A stretch of 64,000 nucleotides of DNA. Source: Lepus europaeus. Lineage: Eukaryota; Chordata; Mammalia; Lagomorpha; Leporidae. The position numbers and the translations under genes are program-made. Below the pieces are notes generated by a model that saw nothing but the letters and a program-made list of their open reading frames with translations, made no database searches and was not told where the DNA came from. Positions 10,890 through 22,614 of this stretch are shown piece after piece. Numbering within the stretch: position 1 is the stretch's first letter; every line of letters begins with the position of its first letter. The stretch is taken from assembly GCF_033115175.1 (NCBI RefSeq), contig NW_026909534.1:519701-583700 (forward strand), written 5' to 3'.

Positions 10890-11190
10890 TTGTGCAGCAT
10901 GTCAAGCCATTGTTTGTGTTGCCAGCATTCCATATCAGAGCACCAGCTCTAATCCCAGCTACTTTGCTTCTGATCCAGTTTCTTGTTAATATGCCTGGGA
11001 AAGCAGCAGAGGATGGTCCAAGCCTTATGTGCCTGTTACCCAATGTAAGAGACAATGATGTATTTTCTGGCTGCTGGCTTCAGCCTGCCAAAGATCTGGC
11101 TGTTGTAGCCATTCAAGAAATAAACTGTCATTCTTACTTTCTCTTCCCATCTATCTCTGCCTATCTCAGAGTCTCCAGCTTTTAAAACAA
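10890..11190 (+). mobile_element. C-repeat SINE, type A, diverged
   Basis: The head is decayed (gtgcagcatgtcaagcc). The middle and the CT part are recognisable. Confidence 0.65.
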
Positions 11191-11192
11191 AT

Positions 11193-11431
11193 AGGGACCA
11201 GCACTGTGGCAGAGGAGGTTAAGTGGCCTCCTGTAATGACAGCATCTCATATGGATACCAGTGTGGGTTCCATCTGCTCAACTTCCATTCCAGTTCTCAG
11301 GTAATACACCTGGGTCCAAGGTCCAAGTGTCTGGGCCCCGGAAACCACATGGGAGACCTGGAAAGAAGCTCCTGGCTCCTGGCTTTGGCCTGTCTCAGCC
11401 TTGGTTATTGCAGAAGTGAACCAGCAGATGG

Positions 11432-11477
<46 letters not shown>

Positions 11478-11502
11478 TGCCTTTCAAGTAAATAAATATT
11501 AT
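11193..11502 (+). mobile_element. C-repeat SINE, type A
   Basis: Sense copy with an unusually long pure (CT)n tract at 11439-11471. Confidence 0.85.
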
Positions 11503-11531
11503 AGCAAGCAAACATAGCAAATAAATATTTT

Positions 11532-11785
11532 TCAAGATTTCTTTCATTTATTTGAAAGGCAGAGTTACAGGGAGATAGAGAGATCTTTGATCTTGGTTCA
11601 CTGCCCACAAGTCTACAGTGGCATGGCTGGGGAGCCAGAAGCATAGGTTGCAGAGGCCCAAGCACCTGAACCATCTTCCCCTAATTTTCCAGTGCATTAG
11701 CAAGAATTTGGATAGGAAGTAGAGGAGCCAGGTTTCTAATCAGTGCACATGTGATATAGCGGAATGGCAGGTGGTGGCTGGACTA
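11532..11785 (-). mobile_element. C-repeat SINE, type A, lacking the head
   Basis: Antisense, lying tail to tail with the previous sense SINE. It ends at 'gcaggtggtggctgg'. Confidence 0.75.
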
Positions 11786-11952
11786 AAATATATATTTAAA
11801 AAGGAAAATTAAAAAAACTATTAAATCCAAAAATGAATTCCATAGAGTTGCAGGATACAGAATCAACCAGGTTGTAGTAATTGTGCTACATCAAAAATGT
11901 TTGAAGCAATGCAGATTTATCTTGGAGAAGGACAGCCTGAAAGATTAATGCC

Positions 11953-12301
11953 AACCAGTGCAGCAGCTCAATAGGCTAATCCTCCACCTGCAGCACTGGC
12001 ACACCAGGTTCTAGTCCCGGTCAGGGTGTTCGATTCTGTCCTGGTTGCCCCTCTTCCAGTCCAGCTCCCTGCTTTGGCCTGGGAGTGCAGTGGAGGATGG
12101 CCCAAGTGCTTGGGCCCTGTACCCTCATGGGAGACCAGGAGAAGCACCTGGTTCCTGGCTTCGGATCAGCGCAGTGCACCGGCCACAGTGAGCCAGCTGG
12201 AGTGGCCATTGCAGGGTGAACCAATGGTAAAAGGAAGACCTTCCTCTCTGTCTCTCTCTCTCACTGTCCACTCTGCCTATAAAAAAAAAAGTAATGCCTT
12301 G
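11953..12301 (+). mobile_element. C-repeat SINE, type B
   Basis: Flanked by taatgcc at 11946-11952 and 12302-12308. Confidence 0.9.
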
Positions 12302-12359
12302 CTAGTGAATAAATGCGGAATCTGATGTTTCAGAGTAAAAGATGGAAGCATATGAATGT

Positions 12360-12660
12360 GTATTGTTTCCTAGGCTGCCATAAAATCATGACAAAATAGG
12401 TGACTTAAAACAACTAAAATGGGATAGGCATATAAAAATTTGGAATAAATATATATTCTTTTTCTGTTCTGGAGGCTGGAAGTCTGATATCAGGGTGTCG
12501 GCAGGGCCTTCTAATGGCTCTGGAGAAGAATGCCTCCTTGCCTTTACCTAGCTTTTGATAATTGCCTGCAATCATTGGCATTCAGTGGTTAGAAGCTGTA
12601 TCTCTCTAACTTCTGCCCCTGTTGTCATGACATCTCCTTTCTGTGTGTCTTCATATGGCT
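12360..12660 (-). mobile_element. Ancient mammalian interspersed repeat, probably LTR-type
   Basis: It contains ggctgccataaaatcatgac, gttctggaggctggaagtct and ggtgtcggcagggcct. This order is known from an old, widely shared mammalian repeat. I cannot name the subfamily without a repeat search. Confidence 0.5.
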
Positions 12661-12661
12661 T

Positions 12662-12987
12662 TTTTTAATATTTTATTTTTTTGACAAGTAGAGTTACAGA
12701 CAGTGAGAAGCAGAGACAGAGAGAAAGATCTTCCATCTGCTGGTTGACTCCCCAAATGGTGGCAACAGCTGGAGCTGGGCTGATCCAAAGTCATGAGTCA
12801 GGAGCTTCTTCCAAGTCTCCCACATGGGTACAGGGGCCCAAGGACTTGGGCCATCTTCTACTGCTTTCCCAGGCCATCAGCAAAGAGCAGGATAGGAAGA
12901 GGAGCAGCCGGGACTAGAACTGGTGCCCTTATGGGATGCCGGTGCCACAGGTGGAGATTAAACTTCAGTGTCACAGCGCTGGTCCCT
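12662..12987 (-). mobile_element. C-repeat SINE, type A
   Basis: Full-length antisense copy ending 'cacagcgctggtccc', inserted at the end of the older repeat. Confidence 0.85.
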
Positions 12988-13019
12988 ATATGACCTGCTT
13001 ATAAAAACAATACATATTG

Positions 13020-13366
13020 GGGGCCAGCACTGTGGTATAGCAGGTAGGGCTTCCACCTGCAGTGCCAGTATTCCTTATGAGCACCACTTCAAGTGCTGGC
13101 TGCTCCACTTTTGATCCAGCTCTCTGCTGTAGCCTGGAAAATCAGTAGAAAATGACTCAAGTCCTTGGGCCCCTGCCCACACATGGGAGACCTGGAAGAA
13201 GCTCCTGGCTCCTGGCTTTGGATCAGCATAGTTCTGGCCATTGTGGCCATCTGGGGAGCAAACCAGCAGGTAGAAGACCTCTCTCTCTCTCTCTCTCTCT
13301 CTCGCTCTCTCTGCCTCTGCCTCTCTGTAACTCTGCCTCTCAAATAAATAAAAAATATTAAGAAAA
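13020..13366 (+). mobile_element. C-repeat SINE, type A
   Basis: Full-length sense copy with a CT tract at 13281-13325. Confidence 0.9.
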
Positions 13367-13369
13367 AAC

Positions 13370-14034
13370 ACATTAAATTTAGGGCCCATTCTGATCTTGA
13401 AAGGTCTTACTTTAGCTACTTACATATGCAAATATTCTATTTCAGAATAAAATCACATTCTGAGATTCTAGGTATATTTAAGGAAATAATATTCAACCCA
13501 GCAGAGTTTAATTTGCAAATACCAAACAACAAACAAACCAATTTAAGAAACAATAAGAAAGACAACATGACACCTCCAAAAGAACAGCATTTCAGTACTA
13601 GATTGTGAAGATGATGAGATGGAAGAAAATCAAGAAATGGAATTCCAAAAACTGATCATAAGATACAGAGAAGTAATCAGAAGCAAATGCTGGATTTTTG
13701 AAAAAATAAATAAAATTGATACACCATTGGACCAACTAACCAAAAAAAAAAAGAGAGAGAGAAGACCTAAATCACTAAAATTAGAGATGAAAAAGGAATT
13801 GTAACAACAGACACCCAAAAATATAAAGAATCATCAGAAATTACTATGAAGAACTGTATGCCAACAAACTGGGAAACCTAGAAAATGGATAGATTCCTGG
13901 ACACAACAAACCTACCTAAATTGAGCCATGAAGACATAGAAAACTGAAACAGATCCATAACCAAGACAAAAATTGAATCAGTAATAAAGGCCCTCCCAAA
14001 AAAAGAAAAGTCCAGGACTGGATGGCTTTGTTGT
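13370..14034 (+). mobile_element. LINE-1 ORF2 fragment upstream of the RT core
   Basis: The translation near 13700-13800 reads FEKINKIDTPLDQLTKKK, a typical LINE-1 ORF2 stretch before the reverse-transcriptase domain. Nearby DNA (gatagattcctggacacaac, gtccaggactggatggcttt) continues in ORF2 order to 14030, with frameshifts and stops. The SINE at 14035 ends it. Confidence 0.75.
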
Positions 14035-14369
14035 AGGCAGAGAGAGAAAGAGAGAGAGAGAGACAGTGAGAGAGAGAGACAGTGAGAGAGAGAGAGAAAG
14101 AGAGAGAGAGAGGTCTTCCATCTGCTGGTTCACTCCCCAAATGGCCTCAATGGCCAGAGTTGAGTCACTCAGAAGCCAGGAGCCAAGAGCTCCTTCAAGC
14201 TTTCCCATGTAGGTGCATGTTCCAAGCACTTGGGCCATTTTCTACTATTTTTCCAGGACACAAACAGAGAGCTGGATCAGAAGATGAGCAGCCAGGACAC
14301 AAATGGGAACCCTTATGGGATGCTGGCACCACATTCAGAGGCTTAGCCTATGTCACATCACTGACCCCC
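14035..14369 (-). mobile_element. C-repeat SINE inserted in LINE-1 ORF2
   Basis: Antisense; the 3' tail has been lost into a long interrupted (GA)n tract at 14040-14112. Confidence 0.85.
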
Positions 14370-14959
14370 AGAAGATTTGCATTTTAAGAGCCAAACTCTG
14401 GAAAGAGAATGGAGTCATAGAGAGGAAGAACTAGAGGAGAAATCAAAAAGAGACATGACCAGTAACCATTAGACAGAGAAGTAAGAATACTAAACAGAAA
14501 AGACAGGAAACAAGAACACAATTCAGTTATAATTGGTTGGGCAAAGGATCAAAAGTGGAGTTCAATTCCATGATGTATGTATGAAAGATTGCGTGGGCAC
14601 TGGTATAGGATGTTGAAATTGGGAAAAAAAAATCAACAAGAATATGATGAAAAGATGTGAGACTGAAATTGGACACATTGTGTTTGAAATTTCTGCTGTT
14701 AATTATGTCAGGATCAACAATGGGCAACTAGAAATATGAGGTAGAGCTCAGTATAGAGATCAAAGTAGCAGAATTTCAGTGATCAGAGTGAATGAAATAT
14801 CATAAAGAACAGGGTAATATAATGTGAAAAGGAATGTGAACAGGATCTGAGGAAACTCTGACACCTACTGGTAGGGAAGGACATAATAAAAAAAGGACAG
14901 GAGAGAAGGAATTTTAATGTTTATTCCAGGGATAATGAAAATCTCAATATTAAAAAATC
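14370..14959. other. Unassigned sequence
   Basis: Purine-rich, with no open frame longer than about 66 codons and no recognisable repeat. It may be unique DNA. Confidence 0.35.
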
Positions 14960-15284
14960 TGGGGTCAGCTATGTGGCATAGTGGGTAAAGCTGCTGCCTG
15001 CAGTGCCAGCATCCCCTATGGGTGCTGGTTCAAGTCCTGACTGCTCCACTTCCAATAGGCTCTCTGTTATGGACGGGGAAAGCAGTGGAAGATGGTCAAG
15101 TTTTTGGGGCCCTGCACCCACATGGGACAGCTGGAAAATTTCCTAGCCCCTGAGTTCAGATTGATCCAGGTCTTGCCCTTGTGGTCATTTGGGGAGTGAA
15201 CCAGTGGATGGAAGACTTATCTTCCCTCTGCCTCTGCCTTTCTGTAACTCTTGTCTTTCAAATAAATAATTTTAAAAAAATTTA
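14960..15284 (+). mobile_element. C-repeat SINE, type A
   Basis: Full-length sense copy with the tail caaataaataattttaaaaa. Confidence 0.85.
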
Positions 15285-15464
15285 TTGAATATATATGGTT
15301 TCAAGATTTATAGCACCAAAAATAACTTACATCTCAATTCTATTTCCCAAACATTTATGAAGTACCCCTGTCATATTTCATGATATTCAGAGGTCTACTG
15401 AAAAAAAATTCATGATCATCAACAAAGGCATTGAGAAAATACATTTTAAAATATTTCTTTGGCA

Positions 15465-15760
15465 AAAAATATTTTTTATTTAATTGAAAGTCAGGGTGAG
15501 AGAGAGGAGGTGAGACACAGAGAGAGATCTTCCATCTGCTAGCTCACTCCCAAAACAGTTGCGAAAGCCAGGGCTGGAACCAACTGAAGCCAGGAGTCAG
15601 GAGGCTCTACTGGGTCTCCCACATGGCTACATGGGCCCAGAGAGTTGGACAATCTTCCATTGACTTCCCAGGAGCATTAGGAGAGCTGGATCAGAAGTGG
15701 AGCAGCCAGACTCAAACTGGTATCCATATTGGATTCAGGCTATAGCTTAGCCTTTAAATC
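15465..15760 (-). mobile_element. C-repeat SINE, type A
   Basis: Antisense; the head is eroded after 'ggattcaggctatagcttagcc'. Confidence 0.8.
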
Positions 15761-15860
15761 TTGAAAAAAATTATTATTTGCACAAAATTTATACCTGCAA
15801 GACTCAAAGAATCCCCTTGAAAACTCCTATTTGGGTGGTACAATAAAATAAAATAATATT

Positions 15861-16175
15861 GGAGCCAACACTGTGGTATAGAAGGTTAACCCACTGCCAG
15901 CAACACTGGAATCCCATATAGGTGCCAGTTCAAAGCCTCTCTGCACCACTTCCAATCCAGATCCCTGCTAAAGTATCTCAGAAAGTAGAAGATAAGCCAA
16001 GGGCATGGTCCCCTGCATGCATATAGGAGATGTGGAAGATGCTTCCAGAATCCTGGCTTCAGACTGTCATAGCAGCAGTCATTGCAGCCATTTGTGTAAT
16101 GAATCAGCAGATAGAATCTCTCTCCTCTTTCTGTAACTCTTCCTTTCAAATTAATAAATAAATTATTGAAAAAAG
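15861..16175 (+). mobile_element. C-repeat SINE, type A
   Basis: Diverged sense copy (ggagccaacactgtggtatag to aaattaataaataaatt). Confidence 0.8.
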
Positions 16176-17134
16176 ATGAAACATGACCACTCCTGGACAA
16201 GTAACAGGAGTCAGAGAGTATTCTCATTTTATATATTATTGTTTAAGGTTGCCTCCTCCAGTTCTTATAAAAAGTACTAGCAATCCTTTGGGAATCAAGA
16301 GGAATCTGTCATCTCTCAAGTAACTGATAACTGAAGGTTATGGTAATGACAACACTGTTAAATATGTGAACGGGTTAAATAGATCCCAAGTAAATGCTTC
16401 CAAATGCTCAAAATTGGACAAAGGAAAGGAGAATGAAATATACATAAAACATGGTTTTCAAAAATCATAAAAGGCAAGATTAAAACACCATGTCTCAAAA
16501 AGTTGACCCCATCTAAAATTATGAAAACATATATCTAGGTCTATTTTTTTATTTTGTCAGAAGCAATGTTACTGTCAAAAAAAGTATGCAGGGTTTAAGC
16601 TGTAGAGAGGCCAAGGGTGATACAGAGGAAACACAACACCTAAGCAATCTAACCCTGATAGTCCTTGCCAATGGGTACAGTGTGGATTGCAGAGGGCAGA
16701 GACATGTGCAGCAAGGGTGCATAATCAAGGCCTCCATATAGAGTGTCTCATGTGAACTTAGAGGTCTCTCCCTACTTCTGCCCCCAAAATGGGCAGATTG
16801 CTATGATTCCCCTCCATGCTCTAAGCCTCTACATGGGGTACACAGAAAGCACATAACTTATTTCTCTGTGAACAGGTCTATGGACCAAGGGTAGCTACCT
16901 CAGGGGATAACACGGGTGCCTGGCATTATTCAAGATTCTGGATTTGAGTGCAACATGGGACATTATGACTATTGAATTACACCATAAAATATGAGTATCA
17001 TTTGGATTACCATGAGAAAAAACGGAAAGTTGGGAAGGTTATGAATGTCCAAAGAAAGCAAAAAAGATAGGTCTGAAGGTTTAGTTCTACCAAAACCATT
17101 GCCACGCTGAGAAATACAGATGAAAAAGATTATC
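16176..17134. other. Unassigned 1-kb stretch
   Basis: No recognisable repeat or gene. It is one of the longer repeat-free stretches in the window. Confidence 0.35.
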
Positions 17135-17403
17135 AGGGCTGGTGCTGTGGCATAGTGGGTAAAGCGGCTGCCTGCAGTGCTAACATCCCATGTGGGCACT
17201 GGTTTGGCAAGTCTTGGATGCTCCACTTCCAGTCCAGCTCTTTGCTATGGCTTGGGAAAGTAGTAGAAGATGGCCCAAGTCCTTGGGCCCCTGCACCCAC
17301 ATCAGGGACCTGGAAGAAGCTCCTGGTCCCTGGCTTCAGATCAGTGCAGCTCTGGCTGTTGCAGCCAATTGGGGAGTGAACCATCAGATGGAAGACTCTC
17401 TCT

Positions 17404-17455
<52 letters not shown>

Positions 17456-17505
17456 CTCCTATGTAACTCTGACTTTCAAATAAATAATAAATAAATCATT
17501 TTTTA
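17135..17505 (+). mobile_element. C-repeat SINE, type A
   Basis: Full-length sense copy with a long (CT)n tract at 17395-17451. Confidence 0.9.
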
Positions 17506-17509
17506 AAAG

Positions 17510-17990
17510 GAACTTATGGGATATGTACTCCATGGAATACTGACAGAGGTTAAGAAAATCATTTAATTTGCCACAAAATGGATAAAACTGGAAAACATCA
17601 TACTTAGTGAAATAAGCCAGTCCAAAAAGGACAAATACCATATGTTCTCCCTGATCTGTGGTAACTAATAGAGCACCTAAGGTAATCTATAAAAATGAAA
17701 TTTACACTTTGAGAAGCAATGACTGAATAGCCCTTGTCTCAACTATTGAGGAAGAGTTTTTTTTTCATATTATTTGTTGAAATCTTTAATTAGTATAGTT
17801 AATCATATGTGTAAAAAGTTATTTGCAAATAGATCTTAGTGAAAAAGAAGAATGCAAATAGGAGAAAGAAAGGGTGTAGGAGTGTGGGTGGGAGGGTGGG
17901 TATGGTTGGAAGAATCACTATGTTCTTAAAGTTTCAATTATGAAATGCATGAAGTTTGTATTCCTTAACTAAAAGGTTTCTGGGGAAAAA
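17510..17990 (+). mobile_element. Old LINE-1: end of ORF2 plus 3'UTR
   Basis: 17578-17665 carries the end of ORF2 (ctggaaaacatcatacttag, tgaaataagccag, caaataccatatgttctccc). Then comes a 3'UTR with a G-rich tract (gtgggtgggagggtgggtat, about 17881-17901) like the younger copies. 17690-17755 matches the start of the young LINE-1 at 47334, which shows they belong to one lineage. Confidence 0.8.
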
Positions 17991-18084
17991 AAGATAGAAG
18001 AGCATTCCAGGAAAATTTTCATTTTGATGATTTGGGTCAAGGCTACTTGGTAGTAATATTTAAAAAGAAAATAAATTATGTGTT

Positions 18085-18435
18085 TTTCATCTTATTTATT
18101 TTTAATGATTAACTGGTTTGTTTTGAAAGACAGTTTTGGGAGAGAGGAGAAGACAGAGAAAGATATTCCAGCTGTTGCTCCACTCCCCAAATAGCTGTAA
18201 CAGCTGGAGCTGGGCCAGACTGAAACCAGGAGCCAGAAGCTTCATCTGGCTCTCAAACATGGGTGGCAGGTGTCGAAGCACTTGGACCATCTTCTGTTGC
18301 TTTCACAGGTGCCCTAAGCAGGGAGCTGGATTGGAAGTGGAGCAACCAGGAAACAAACCAGAACCCATAAGGGATGCTGTCATCCTAGGCAGCTGTTTAA
18401 TCCACTGTACCACAATGTCACAATGTCAGCCCCAG
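18085..18435 (-). mobile_element. C-repeat SINE, type A
   Basis: Diverged antisense copy; the head is at 'cacaatgtcagcccc'. Confidence 0.75.
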
Positions 18436-18830
18436 GTTTTCAATTTAGAATTGTGTGGCATGAGGTGCCATTTGGACAGCTACAAAGAAACACTCAACAG
18501 GGCATAGATATAGTGGTATACATGCTGTGCAAGAAATACAAGTTGGAAGGAAACAGACATGTCAGACCAGATAGGGTCAAACCTGTCAAGGTGAATTGCA
18601 GAGTGGAATCAACAAGATACCAGTAAAAAGAGAAGAAACCATCCGTGATGTCATGATACAAACAGGATGGCTTCCAGAAGGCTGTCTAGTAGTTTCAACT
18701 ATGGCAAAGCAAAAGATTCTAGAAGTGAGGCAGTCATTTAGGCTAGTGCCCTTGACCTACAATAACATTTCTGGTTGTCTTTCCTGCACTGGCTCCTAAT
18801 TCTAGATTTTTGCAAATCTACACAGCAGAA
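18436..18830. other. Unassigned sequence
   Basis: Short open frames at 18423-18626 and 18596-18799 match nothing I recognise. Confidence 0.35.
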
Positions 18831-18834
18831 GTCA

Positions 18835-18997
18835 GTGTTGACAACTCAAGCAAGTAGGCTTCTGCATCTCAAATGAGAGGCCAGGACTACATTCTTGGCT
18901 CTCAGCTATGACTTTGTTCCAGCCCTGGCTGCTGTGGGCATTTGAAGTGTGAATCAGTGGATTAAAGGTCTCTCTATCTCTATCTCTCTCTCTCTTT
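18835..18997 (+). mobile_element. C-repeat SINE, 3' fragment
   Basis: It keeps the 'gagaggccaggactacattcttggctc' to CT-tract portion. The next SINE head follows directly. Confidence 0.6.
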
Positions 18998-19084
18998 CTG
19001 TGGCATAGCATGCTAAGACTACACCCATGGTGCCAGCATCCCATATGGGCAAAAGTATGTGTTCCTGGAAGCTATTCTTCTTCT

Positions 19085-19411
19085 TTTTAAGATTATTTAT
19101 TTGTTTGTTTATTTGAAAGTAGAGTTACAGAGATGGAGAGACAGAAAGAAAGGTCTTCTATCCACTGATTCACTCCCAAAATGGTCACAAACAACTGGAG
19201 CTAGGCCAATACAAAGCCAGGAGCCAGAAGCTTCTTCCAGATCTCCCATGTGGACGCAGTGGCCTGAAGACTTTGGCCAACCTCTACTGCTCTCCCAGGT
19301 GATAGCAAAGAGCTGGATCATTAGGGGAGCAGCTGGGACTCAAATTGATGCCCATATGGGATGCCAGCATTGCAGGCAGAGGCTTAACCTACTAAGCCAC
19401 AGCACTAGCCC
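19085..19411 (-). mobile_element. C-repeat SINE nested in a SINE
   Basis: Antisense type A copy with the near-repeat gctattcttcttct / gctcttcttct on its two sides. Confidence 0.85.
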
Positions 19412-19552
19412 CAGTTGCTCTTCTTCTGATCCAGCTCTCTGTTTATGGCCTGGGAGACCCAGAGGAAGCTCCTAGCTCCTAGCTTTGGATCAGCCCATCT
19501 CCAGCAGTTTGGGCCATTTGGAGAGTGAACCAGTGGATGGAAGACTTTTCTG

Positions 19553-19829
19553 GGGCTGGTGCCGCAGCTCAATAGGCTAATCCTCCACCTGTGGTGCTAG
19601 CACCCCGGGTTCTAGTCCTGATCAGGGTGCCGGATTCTGTCCCGGTTGCTCCTCTTCCTGCCCAGCTCTCTGCTGTGCCCTGGGAGTGCAGTGGGGAATG
19701 GCCCAAGTGCTTGGGCCCTACACCTTCATGGCTACAGTGGCCATTAGGGGGTGAACCAATGGAAAAAGGAAGACCTTCCTCTCTCTCTCCCTCTCACTGT
19801 CCACTCTGCCTGTCAAAAAAATTTTAAAA
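19553..19829 (+). mobile_element. C-repeat SINE, type B, nested in a SINE
   Basis: Flanked by aagacttttctg at 19541-19552 and 19830-19841. An internal deletion removes the 'gagaccaggagaagcacctgg' region. Confidence 0.9.
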
Positions 19830-20056
19830 AAGACTTTTCTGTCTCTCCTATCCCTGTAACTCTGCCCCTCAAATAAATAAATAAAATCTTTTTTCAAAAA
19901 GGTCTCAATATATTTCCATCTACTTCTTCTTTTCTTTCAAGTATATACATATTTTAAGATGGCAAAATATTCAAGTAAAGCAAAGACTAGAGAATTGTCT
20001 TTGGCTCTGATTATAGTTTATGCCATTGATAAATGTTTTGAAAAATGGAATAATTT

Positions 20057-20373
20057 GGCTGGCGCCATGGCTCACTAGACTAATCCACCTGTGGCACCAG
20101 CACACTGGGTTCCAATCTCAGTTGGGGCACTGGGTTCTGTCCCAGTTGCTCCTCTCCCAGTCCAGCTCTCTGCTGTGGCCAGGGAGGGCAGTAGAGGATG
20201 GCCCAAGTGCTTGGGCCTTGCACCCACATGGGAGACCAAGAGGAAGCACCTGGCTCCTGGCTTCGGTTGGGCATGATGTGCCAGCTGCAGCAACCATTAG
20301 GGAGTAAACCAACGGAAAAAGGAAGGCCTTTCTCTCTGTCTCTCTCTCTCACTGTCTAACTCTGCCTGTCAAA
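20057..20373 (+). mobile_element. C-repeat SINE, type B
   Basis: Flanked by aaaaatggaataattt (20041-20056) and aaaaatggtataattt (20374-20389), with one mismatch. Confidence 0.9.
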
Positions 20374-20389
20374 AAAAATGGTATAATTT

Positions 20390-21193
20390 GCCTGAAAACA
20401 TAACTTTGCAAGTATGAAATATTCCTACGTAGTCTCCTAACTATGGAGAGTTATTTAAGGATGTGCAATAGATTCTATCCTCTACACAATTTCTGATCTG
20501 ATCCATGAAACAAGTTCAGCCTCTAAAAAGCTTTTGAGGACACCCTACATTAACAAATCAAAATATAACCATTTTAATTAATTGTTTCTGAGGTAGCAAA
20601 TTCTTCTCTGAGTTTCAACTCAAGCCATGTAAAAAGTCTTGTAGCTATGGCAATAAAAAAATTGAGACCAATGTACATTCAGCTCAGATGGCTTTAGATC
20701 TTGCAGCCATACTTACTTTATATTATATAAATCCTGATTCTGACTTATATTTCTTTATGCTTTTCCAATTTATTTAACAAAATCTCAGAAAGCTCTTAAA
20801 ATACAATGTGAAAGAAGCTAAGGAACAAATAAACAACTTACTGGCAATATATTTATTTTCATTGGACTTGGCCACATGTAGATGTCTCTAGAATCTTATC
20901 TGCAAGAGAAATTACTTGGAGGGAGGGGTGAAACAGTCTAAATTTTTCCTAGATTCTACTGCACTAGCAAGATCATGAAGGAAATGCATGTAGAAAAATG
21001 GGCATATTAGCTGGGCAACAAAAATAAAGTACCCTCCCTATGGGGGAATATAGACTTTAGACATGGAAAGAGCAGAAAAGACCCTGAAAGAGCACACACA
21101 ATTCTACCAATCACTCAGGTTAAACATAGACTATTGTTAGGCTAATTAAAATATTAATTTGTTACCAATTTTGTAAAAAAAAAATCAACCCCA
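20390..21193. other. Unassigned AT-rich stretch
   Basis: No feature recognised in about 800 bases. Confidence 0.35.
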
Positions 21194-21480
21194 GGGCCAT
21201 CACTGTGGAGTAGTGGGTAAAGCACCAATTCCAGTACACCTGCTCCACTTCTGATCTAGCTCTCTGCTATGGACTGGGAAAGCAGGGGATGAAGACCCAA
21301 GTCCTTGGGCCCCTTGCAGGTATGTGGGAGACCTGGAAGATTCTCCAGACTCTTGGCTTCAGATTGGCCCAGCCCCAGCCAATGAGGCCATTTGGGAAGT
21401 GATCAGCAGATGGAAGACCTCTCTCTTTGTGCCTCTGCCTCTCTGTAACTCAGCCTTTCAAATAAATAAATCATAAAAAA
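21194..21480 (+). mobile_element. C-repeat SINE, type A, internally deleted
   Basis: The 'cccatatggg' region is missing between 'gtaaagcaccaattcc' and 'ctgctccacttctg'. Confidence 0.8.
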
Positions 21481-21968
21481 CAATGTCAATGCATAGAAAT
21501 AATTTATAATGTTCATCATGATTGTTCATACAAGTAGCAGTACACATTATGCTTTCACTAGTATCCATATTACACAGAAAATTACTCAGGCAATCCTGTT
21601 TTCCTTACATTATTTTATGTATCTAAAATTCCATAAAAGTATGCAGCTTGAAAATCAGTTTTTGGCCACAATTATATCTTTAGGAAAAATTAACATAATA
21701 TAATAGTACAGCTTTCTGTAACTGTTCCATGTGACACTCCTCCCTGTATATAAACCTTAATATAATCCTTCACCACAGGGACCCCCCTGACATTTTCCAG
21801 TTCACTTGTTCTAGCCCATGAGACAACAGTAAATATCATACCAACATAGTTCAAAAAGTATTTAGCCTTTGGAAGTTTGCCTTCTGGCATAGCAATCATG
21901 TGGAGAATCCTGAGACTTGCCTTTTGGACACATAGGGCCTAGGTCATAGGTTGCACAAACCAGACATT
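21481..21968. other. Unassigned sequence
   Basis: No repeat or gene recognised. Confidence 0.35.
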
Positions 21969-22590
21969 GGAAGGGTAGACATTATGATGCAGTAGGTTAA
22001 GCTACTTCTCTGGACATACCACATCACATACCAGAGTGCTTGGTGTGTGTCCTGGCTATTCCGCAGCTCCAACCCAACTTCCTGCAAGTTTTTTTTAAAG
22101 ATCTATTTATTTATCTAATACACAGAGTAACACAGAGAAAGGAGAGGCAGAGAGAAAGAGAGGGAGGTCTTCCATCCACTGGTTCACTCCCCAATTGGCT
22201 GCAATGGCTGGAGCTGCACCAATCCAAAGCCAAAAGACAGGAGCTTCTTCCAGGTCTCCCATATAGGCACAGGGGCAATAGGATGTGGCTGATCTACTTT
22301 CTCAGGCCATAGCAGAGAGCTGGATTAGAAGAGGGCAGCCAGGACTTGAACTGATGCCCATATGGGATTCCAGCACTGCAGGTGGTGACTTTACCCACCA
22401 CACCACAACACTGCTCCCATGAGTGTTCTTTTGAGTCAACAGCTCAAGGCTCAAAAACTTGGTTTCCTGCCATCTGCATGGGATACCCACATGGCATTCC
22501 TACCTCCCTCACTGTTGTGGGCTTTTGTAGAGTTATCCAGCAGAAGGAGAGTCTTTTTCTCTGCCTTTCAAATGAATAAATTAGCAAAAC
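21969..22590 (+). mobile_element. C-repeat SINE, type A, interrupted
   Basis: Head at 21969-22088 and 3' part at 22420-22590, split by the antisense SINE at 22091-22417. Confidence 0.7.
22091..22417 (-). mobile_element. C-repeat SINE nested in a SINE
   Basis: Antisense type A, full length, ending 'caacactgctccc'. Confidence 0.85.
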
Positions 22591-22614
22591 AGTATTGATA
22601 TGTGATATGGAACC

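Larger units (their letters stand above)
9531..11945 (+). mobile_element. Ancient LINE-1 ORF2 fragment, interrupted repeatedly
   Basis: Three pieces of one ORF2 keep their order. 9531-9622 holds ataaaggccataaatgacaa and gaaaatttgaaaacttttcctctt. 10719-10850 holds aaatacaaggatgtctactc. 11800-11945 holds gttgcaggatacagaatcaac. They are separated by two SINEs plus a LINE-1 3' end, and then by three more SINEs. The reverse-transcriptase frame is destroyed. Confidence 0.65.
18998..19893 (+). mobile_element. C-repeat SINE, type A, split by two later SINEs
   Basis: Head at 18998-19084, middle at 19412-19552 and tail at 19842-19893. The gaps are the antisense SINE at 19085-19411 and the type B SINE at 19553-19829. 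The three parts join into one element in the correct order. Confidence 0.8.
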
